5,996 nucleotides of DNA from Chloroflexota bacterium (GTDB lineage: Bacteria; Chloroflexota; UBA6077; CF-72): assembly GCA_019247135.1 (NCBI GenBank), contig JAFAPL010000584.1, positions 1 to 5,996 on the forward strand, written 5' to 3'. Below the pieces are notes generated by a model, which saw only the letters and a list, made by a program, of their open reading frames with translations, was not told the DNA's origin and did no database searches. Positions 4,886-5,996 of the stretch are shown here, in pieces (the stretch's first letter is position 1; each line of letters starts with the position of its first letter). The position numbers and the translations under genes were made by a program.

Positions 4886-5996
4886 CGTCAGCGGGCCCGC
4901 GCGCGGCGGTCGGGCCGGCACGCTCCTCGGCACCGCCGGCGTCCTTGTTCGGCGCCCTGGACGTTCGGCTGCAAACGGCTGTCTCGCAGTTCCGAGCTGC
5001 CGCGCCCGAGCCAACCACGGACGCGCTGCGCGGCCTGTACATCTCCGACGGCGAAGTCGACGCGTTGTTGGCAGACGCGGACAGTGCCGCGCCCGCCGCG
5101 CCCACCCGGCCGGAGGGACGGGTCGGGGACGTCGCCGCCCAGTTACACCGCCTCATCCAGACCTACGCCCTGGACCCGCTCGACGCGGACGTGCTGCTGA
5201 TCTGCCTGGCGCCCGAGATCGATCGGCGCTATGAGCGCCTGTATGGCTATCTACAGGACGACATGACTCGGCGGAGACCAACGATCGACCTGGTGCTCCG
5301 CCTGCTCGAGTACGATTCACCACTCATCCGTCGCGCGCTCGGTCCGGATGGTCACCTGGCCAAACGGAATCTGCTGGCCGACACGACGGACGCGGGGACT
5401 GAGCCGACGTCGTTTCTTTCGAAGACTCTGCGGCTGCACCCGCGGATCAGCGAGTACCTGCTGGGCCTGGACCACCTGGATCCTGCCCTCGAAAGCTGGG
5501 CGAGATTCGAGGCGCCCGCGTCCGACCTTTTCGCCGTCGACGACGTATCGGCGGCCCGTACGGACAGCCTGGTTGCGCGATTTCCCTCACCCGGCTGCTG
5601 GGGCGCTCCAGGCCCGCTCGTTTACCTGTATGGCAGCAGTCCCGAGGCGAGCTTGATGCTCGCTCGCGGATGGGCAAGCGCAGTCGGCGCCCGCCTGTTG
5701 ATCGTCGACCTGGACGGCTGGCGCGCAACGCGTGGCGGTCCGGGCTCGGACGCAGTGGTTGCCGCCAGCCGTGAAGCGCTGCTGCGTGGCGCGGCGCTCG
5801 TGCTCCGCGGCCTCGACACGGCAATGGACCGGCGGCCGGATGCGCCCTTGCACATCGCGTCCCTGCGCCAGGTGCTCGCAAATCACCCGACGCTCACGTT
5901 CTTGCTCGGCTCGGCTCGCTGGGAGCCGTCGACGTGCTGGGCCAATCGGCAAAGCCTGAGCATCAAAGTCGACGAGCTGTCCGCGGCCGCGCGAAG
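4882..5996 (+). CDS. eCIS-associated AAA+ ATPase, N-terminal part (3' end outside window)
   Basis: Frame open from GTG 4882 to the window end: 371 residues, incomplete at the C-terminus. It matches the N-terminal half of the large ATPases found with contractile injection systems (the Afp15-like type), which are thought to act in assembly or remodelling of the particle. Residues 1-20 are Ala/Pro-rich. The helical N-domain has YALDPLDADVLLICLAPEID at about 94-113, followed by RRYERLYGYLQDDMTRRRPT. A first nucleotide-binding-like module follows at about 245-371, with hydrophobic strand LVYLYG, then SSPEAS (252-257) where a P-loop is expected, then ARLLIVDLDGW. The Walker B position reads AALVLRGLDT (304-313) without the acidic pair. 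This module therefore looks degenerate. The canonical Walker A/B ATPase domain should lie downstream of the window. The start is supported by the 4-base GTGA overlap with the small gene's stop. The frame shows no stop codon. Confidence 0.83.
   Translation, partial: MTSAGPRAAVGPARSSAPPASLFGALDVRLQTAVSQFRAAAPEPTTDALRGLYISDGEVDALLADADSAAPAAPTRPEGRVGDVAAQLHRLIQTYALDPLDADVLLICLAPEIDRRYERLYGYLQDDMTRRRPTIDLVLRLLEYDSPLIRRALGPDGHLAKRNLLADTTDAGTEPTSFLSKTLRLHPRISEYLLGLDHLDPALESWARFEAPASDLFAVDDVSAARTDSLVARFPSPGCWGAPGPLVYLYGSSPEASLMLARGWASAVGARLLIVDLDGWRATRGGPGSDAVVAASREALLRGAALVLRGLDTAMDRRPDAPLHIASLRQVLANHPTLTFLLGSARWEPSTCWANRQSLSIKVDELSAAAR

Noticed and set aside
1..5996. tRNA, rRNA, CRISPR arrays and insertion sequences
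   Set aside because: I saw no cloverleaf or T-arm consensus, no regularly spaced long repeats, and no transposase motif or terminal inverted repeats in the window.

Overview
This is a GC-rich bacterial window with dense, mostly tightly packed genes. The family mix suggests a Chloroflexota-like or other GC-rich environmental bacterium: a VWA/FHA membrane protein, a BTAD-type regulator, an eCIS-type AAA+ ATPase and a DUF4157 protein. The phylum is an inference from gene content and composition, because no rRNA or marker gene is present.

Left part (1-1805, + strand): a secreted/membrane-anchored VWA protein. Its true start lies upstream of the window, because a signal-peptide-like stretch is readable in frame from base 3, before the first in-window start codon at 78. 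An N-terminal beta-rich segment, a VWA domain with a complete MIDAS, an Ig-like segment, a Pro/Thr linker, one transmembrane helix and a C-terminal FHA domain follow in order. Middle part (1811-3164, - strand): a two-gene operon, transcribed leftward. A DUF4157 (eCIS core domain) protein with an HEAAH metallopeptidase-like motif comes first, followed 10 bases later by a four-helix DUF4239/bestrophin-like membrane protein. The latter converges on the VWA gene with only 5 bases between the stop codons.

A 366-base divergent intergenic region (3165-3530) separates this from a rightward operon: a wHTH-BTAD (SARP-like) regulator (3531-4601), a 90-residue small protein (4613-4885), and an AAA-type ATPase (4882 to beyond the window end). 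The ATPase start overlaps the small gene's stop as GTGA. The visible part of the ATPase matches the N-terminal half of the AAA+ proteins that accompany extracellular contractile injection systems (eCIS). Its first nucleotide-binding module looks degenerate, and the canonical module is expected downstream of the window.

Taken together, 2583-5996 reads as the edge of an eCIS locus: a likely cargo or accessory protein (DUF4157) with a membrane partner, divergent from a regulator/small-protein/ATPase operon. No sheath, tube, baseplate or spike gene is inside the window, so the assignment rests on DUF4157 and the ATPase. The most interesting non-coding signal is a set of GTAACC hexamers confined to the flanks of the BTAD gene. 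Two of these are direct repeats 11 bases apart, the geometry that SARP regulators are known to use.
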